From: Pirellulaceae bacterium
GTDB lineage: Bacteria > Planctomycetota > Planctomycetia > Pirellulales > Pirellulaceae
Direction of reading: 5' to 3'
NCBI GenBank assembly: GCA_030744095.1
Contig: JASLRF010000049.1
Location: forward strand, 1 to 8,799
Length of the DNA: 8,799 bases
Position numbers and translations under genes: made by a program
Shown: positions 5,809-8,799 of the stretch, in pieces
Layout: each line of letters starts with the position of its first letter
Numbering within the stretch: position 1 is the stretch's first letter
The notes under the pieces: generated by a model
The model's database searches: none
What the model saw: only the letters and a program-made list of their open reading frames with translations
Told to the model about the DNA's origin: nothing

Positions 5809-7275
5809 ATGACACAGCAACCGCTCGCTACACTCGAACCAGATCGCCGGATCGATCGCCGCCAGTTTCTTGGCTGGACGAGCCTTGGTTTGGGGACGGC
5901 TGCGCTGGCGACACTGTTGAACCCACCCCGCGTGGCGGGCGAAGACCTCCCGTCGAGCCGCGTTGGATTACCCGGCCTGCCGCACGTTGCTCCGACAGCC
6001 AAACACGTCATCTTCCTTCATCAATCGGGTGCCCCGTCACAGATCGATCTGTTTGATCCGAAACCAGTCGTCCGGCGGCGGCATGGCGAAGAGATGCCAG
6101 CGTCGGTGCGGGGAGGTCAGCGGCTAACCACCATGACTTCGGACCAGGCCAGCAAACCGCTGACGGCTTCACCTTTTGAATTTTCGCGGCACGGAGTAGC
6201 GGGCACGGAACTGAGCGAGCTGTTGCCACACACGGCCGCTGTGGCGGACGACCTGTGCGTCGTGCGGTCGATGACCACCGAAGCGATCAATCACGACCCC
6301 GCGATGACGCTGTTCCAAACGGGCACCCAACAGCCTGGTCGGCCCAGCATGGGGTCCTGGACCAGCTACGGATTGGGCAGCGAAAACGAAAACCTACCGA
6401 CCTACGTCGTATCCGTTTCGGGTGGTGACCCAGGTGATCAACCACTATTCGATCGGCTCTGGAGCGCAGGATTTATCCCCTCGCGGCATCAGGGCGTCCG
6501 TTTGCGTAGCGGCCGTGACCCGGTGTTGTTCCTGAGCAATCCACCGGGCGTCAGTCGACACGCGCGCCGCGAAATGCTGGACGGGCTGGCCAAACTGAAT
6601 CGGTTGCAATTCGAGGCGTCAGGTGATCCTGAGATCAATACGCGAATCGCACAATTTGAATTGGCTTACCGGATGCAATCTTCGGTGCCCGATCTGGTCG
6701 ACCTCTCAACTGAACCGAAGCACACCTTCGATCTGTACGGCGCCGAGGCACGGCGTCCCGGCAGTTACGCCGCCAACTGTTTGCAGGCTCGCCGCCTGGT
6801 GGAACGAGGCGTCCGTTTCGTGCAGTTGTTTCATCGCGGCTGGGATCACCACACACGGATCAACAAACGTTTGCGCACCAAGTGTCTAGAGACCGATCAA
6901 GCGTCCGCCGCGCTGGTGCTCGACCTGAAACAACGTGGACTGTTGAAGGACACCCTGATCGTGTGGGCTGGCGAGTTTGGTCGAACCGTATTCTGCCAAG
7001 GCCAGCTCGAAGGAACCGGTTGGGGGCGCGATCACCATCCGCGCTGCTTCAGCATCTGGCTGGCTGGTGGCGGCATTCGGCCTGGCATGACCTACGGCCA
7101 AACTGACGATTTTTCGTACAACGTCACGACAGGCGGCACTCACGTGCACGACCTTCAAGCGACCATACTGCATTGTCTCGGCATCGACCACACGCGGTTG
7201 ACCTATCGCCACGAAGGCCGCGACCACCGACTGACCGACGTGGGCGGTGAAGTCGTCCGACCGATTCTGTCATAG
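5809..7275 (+). CDS. DUF1501 family protein with twin-arginine signal
   Basis: This is a 488-residue exported protein of the DUF1501 family, which is distantly related to the alkaline phosphatase/sulfatase superfamily. Its substrate is unknown. The Tat signal is R17-R-Q-F-L-G followed by a hydrophobic stretch (24-37), implying export in the folded state. Conserved blocks, probably lining a metal site, are H71-Q-S-G-A-P-S-Q-I-D-L-F-D83, a central segment with I-N-H-D-P-A and P-G-R-P-S-M-G, then G344-W-D-H-H348, G388-E-F-G-R-T393, G406-R-D-H-H-P411 and H445-V-H-D448. No sulfatase-type CxPxR motif is present. Full family length is reached, and the ending matches relatives (T-D-V-x-G-x-V-V-R-x-I-L). 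The ATG is 10 nt after the upstream TGA, with a GAGA ribosome-binding site overlapping that stop, so the pair is surely co-transcribed. Paired DUF1553-DUF1501 genes are a recurring planctomycete arrangement, suggesting the products act together outside the cytoplasm. Confidence 0.95.
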   Translation: MTQQPLATLEPDRRIDRRQFLGWTSLGLGTAALATLLNPPRVAGEDLPSSRVGLPGLPHVAPTAKHVIFLHQSGAPSQIDLFDPKPVVRRRHGEEMPASVRGGQRLTTMTSDQASKPLTASPFEFSRHGVAGTELSELLPHTAAVADDLCVVRSMTTEAINHDPAMTLFQTGTQQPGRPSMGSWTSYGLGSENENLPTYVVSVSGGDPGDQPLFDRLWSAGFIPSRHQGVRLRSGRDPVLFLSNPPGVSRHARREMLDGLAKLNRLQFEASGDPEINTRIAQFELAYRMQSSVPDLVDLSTEPKHTFDLYGAEARRPGSYAANCLQARRLVERGVRFVQLFHRGWDHHTRINKRLRTKCLETDQASAALVLDLKQRGLLKDTLIVWAGEFGRTVFCQGQLEGTGWGRDHHPRCFSIWLAGGGIRPGMTYGQTDDFSYNVTTGGTHVHDLQATILHCLGIDHTRLTYRHEGRDHRLTDVGGEVVRPILS

Positions 7276-7363
7276 GATCTGGCTTCGACGCGTTTCCCGT
7301 CGCCCGTGCGTGCAAGCGTGGAGCGCATCATTGCCAGCCCTTATCCCCGTGCCTGACACTGCT
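7276..7363. other. Convergent intergenic gap with a weak hairpin
   Basis: Just 88 nt separate the two convergent stops. The only stem I found is CGACG (7286-7290) pairing with CGTCG (7298-7302) around a 7-nt loop. No T-run follows on either strand, so it is at best a poor bidirectional terminator. Termination may be Rho-dependent, or the transcripts may overlap. Nothing else is visible here. Confidence 0.35.
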
Positions 7364-8799
7364 CTATCCACCCTTGTGGATCGGCTCAAATGTCTGCTCC
7401 AACTCTTTGGCGACGGCAGCCGCCTCGGCGATGACGTTTCTTGTTTCGCCGATATCGTCATGCAAATCGAAAAGGCCGTATGGTCTGGTAAACGGTTTGC
7501 CTCTCGGTGCCTGGCGCCCGCCCGAACCGTTGCCAAGTACCAGCTTCCACTTGCCCTCGCGTATGGCGAACATGCCGCCGGACGAATGATGAATCACCGG
7601 TTCTGCCCGCCGGAACGGTCTACCATCAAGGGCGTCCAGAAAGCCATGGCTGTCCCGAGCGGCACCGGCCGGAATCTTCGTCTCCGCGACCTGTGCCGCC
7701 GTGGCAAAGACATCTGTCAGGCAAACGGTCGCAGCAGACGTCGTGCCCGGCTTGACGCGCTGAGGCCAGCGGACGAAGAACGGCACATGATGACCTGCCT
7801 CCCAGATGTCCGCCTTGGTGCCGCGAAACAGGTGGTTGGAAGTATGATGATCAGCTCGATACGCCTGAATCGTCTGGTCAGAAACGTGGTCCTTCGCGTC
7901 TAACTGGTCCAAGCGATGCATGAACGAACCGTTGTCGCTGGTGAAGATCAGCAGGGTGTTGTCGCGTACACCTGCATCGTCGACGGCCTTGATGATCTGA
8001 CCTGCCGTCCAGTCGACTTGCATGATGAAGTCACCGTAGGGACCGAGTTTTGATTTGCCGCGAAAGCGCGGATGCGGAAGCACCGGCTTGTGCGGCGCTG
8101 TCAGCGGCACGTAGAGAAAAAACGGGGCATCCGTTTTCGCTTCACGTCGAATGAAGTTGCCGGCCTGCTCGGTCAAGTGGTCGAGCACCTCTTCCATCAC
8201 CAGATCGTTAGCGCGCGGTCCTTCGCGCAGAAACTTGGGAAAGGGCTGCTTGTTCTGGATGACGGTGTTCTGATCCGTGACCTTGCCATTGCGAATATAG
8301 ACGTAGGGTGGAAAATCCAACGATGCCGGAATCACCAGCGACTCGTCGAAGCCCAGATCATTCGGGCCATGCTGAACTGGGGCAGCGAAGTCGATAGACT
8401 TGCCACTGGATTTTCGGCTCCAGCCCAACCCCAAGTGCCATTTGCCCACAATCCCGGTCGTGTATCCTTGCGACGAAAGCACGGAAGCGACTGTCGGTCG
8501 ATCCCGTTCGATTAAGGGATCGCTATATCCGTTCAAGACACCGCGTTTGAGCCTGCTTCGCCAACAGTAGCGACCCGTCAGCAATCCATAACGGGTGGGC
8601 GTGCAAACGGCGGACGGCGTGTGTGCGTCCGTAAACGTCATGCCCTCGGCAGCCAACGCGTTCAAGTGAGGCGTGGCAATCTGAGACTTCGGATTCAGGG
8701 CTTGCACGTCGCCATAGCCCATATCGTCCGCCAGGATGACGACGATATTGGGCACACCTTGAGAATCGGATTTTGATGCGCCAATACAAGTGTCTATTG
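7364..8799 (-). CDS. Formylglycine-dependent sulfatase (arylsulfatase family), partial at N-terminus
   Basis: This enzyme should hydrolyse sulfate esters, in planctomycetes typically on sulfated polysaccharides in the periplasm or outside. Numbering from the GTG at 8755, the active-site set is complete: metal ligands D10 and D11, the C51-T-P-T-R55 motif whose cysteine becomes formylglycine, K105 and H107 in G-K-W-H-L-G, H222 in A-P-H-K, D274 and N275 in S-D-N-G, and K314 in R-G-T-K. A C-terminal subdomain ends at a TAG at 7364-7366. The GTG at 8755 would start translation one residue before the conserved P-N-I-V-V-I-L-A-D-D core and leave no signal peptide. The frame stays open to the right edge, encoding I-D-T-C-I-G-A-S-K-S-D-S-Q-G before that core. 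I infer the true start and signal peptide lie outside the window. A formylglycine-generating enzyme must be encoded elsewhere. The exact substrate and sulfatase subfamily are undetermined. Confidence 0.95.
   Translation of the reverse strand, partial: IDTCIGASKSDSQGVPNIVVILADDMGYGDVQALNPKSQIATPHLNALAAEGMTFTDAHTPSAVCTPTRYGLLTGRYCWRSRLKRGVLNGYSDPLIERDRPTVASVLSSQGYTTGIVGKWHLGLGWSRKSSGKSIDFAAPVQHGPNDLGFDESLVIPASLDFPPYVYIRNGKVTDQNTVIQNKQPFPKFLREGPRANDLVMEEVLDHLTEQAGNFIRREAKTDAPFFLYVPLTAPHKPVLPHPRFRGKSKLGPYGDFIMQVDWTAGQIIKAVDDAGVRDNTLLIFTSDNGSFMHRLDQLDAKDHVSDQTIQAYRADHHTSNHLFRGTKADIWEAGHHVPFFVRWPQRVKPGTTSAATVCLTDVFATAAQVAETKIPAGAARDSHGFLDALDGRPFRRAEPVIHHSSGGMFAIREGKWKLVLGNGSGGRQAPRGKPFTRPYGLFDLHDDIGETRNVIAEAAAVAKELEQTFEPIHKGG

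Noticed and set aside
7286..7302. Strong intrinsic terminator between the convergent genes
   Set aside because: The stem is only 5 bp and no T-run follows on either strand, so it is noted only as a weak hairpin.
7247..7903. 218-codon plus-strand frame across the convergent junction
   Set aside because: Mostly antisense to the sulfatase C-terminal half, starts inside the DUF1501 gene, and shows no family features.
1..8799. CRISPR arrays, tRNA/rRNA genes, insertion sequences, prophage or defence genes
   Set aside because: No regularly spaced repeats, cloverleaf-like sequences, transposase or integrase motifs, or defence domains were seen on either strand.

Overview
The window looks like chromosomal DNA of a planctomycete, probably of the Pirellulaceae type. 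The main reason is the tandem pair of a DUF1549 (PSCyt2)-LamG-DUF1553 (PSD1) protein and a Tat-exported DUF1501 protein, which is a planctomycete hallmark. A CxPxR sulfatase lies next to them, and sulfatase genes are also greatly expanded in that phylum. This placement is inferred from gene content, not from a marker gene.

Left part (about 1-2513, minus strand): an ABC exporter operon, read right to left. It consists of an ATP-binding protein (1581-2513), an ABC-2-type permease (638-1594, probable TTG start overlapping the previous gene by 14 nt) and a second ATP-binding protein (starts with GTG at 633 and runs off the left edge). Tight spacing implies co-transcription. A second permease may follow outside the window.

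Middle (2514-2909): a 396-nt non-coding gap between divergent operons. It holds a good sigma70-like promoter facing right (TAGACA-17-TGTAAT with an extended TG). Copies of a GATCC(C)TA-like word surround that promoter and look like an operator. It also holds a second, hairpin-forming inverted repeat, and a weak minus-strand -10 placed so that the first ABC ATPase mRNA might be leaderless.

Right part (2910-7275, plus strand): a two-gene operon with a 10-nt spacer. The first gene encodes a Sec-exported 962-residue DUF1549-LamG-DUF1553 protein with a CxxCH motif but no N-terminal cytochrome module. The second encodes a 488-residue DUF1501 protein with a twin-arginine signal. Facing it, 88 nt away, is a formylglycine-type sulfatase with all ten canonical active-site positions (7364 to the right edge, minus strand). 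Its reading frame stays open to the edge, so the gene is partial.

Together the right half fits a periplasmic module acting on sulfated polysaccharide: a sulfatase, a LamG glycan-binding candidate and a DUF1501 hydrolase-like protein. The roles of DUF1549, DUF1553 and DUF1501 are not established. I see no RNA gene, CRISPR array, mobile element or phage sequence. I do not see a wholly new system. The most interesting items are the bracketed promoter and the Sec/CxxCH plus Tat export pairing.
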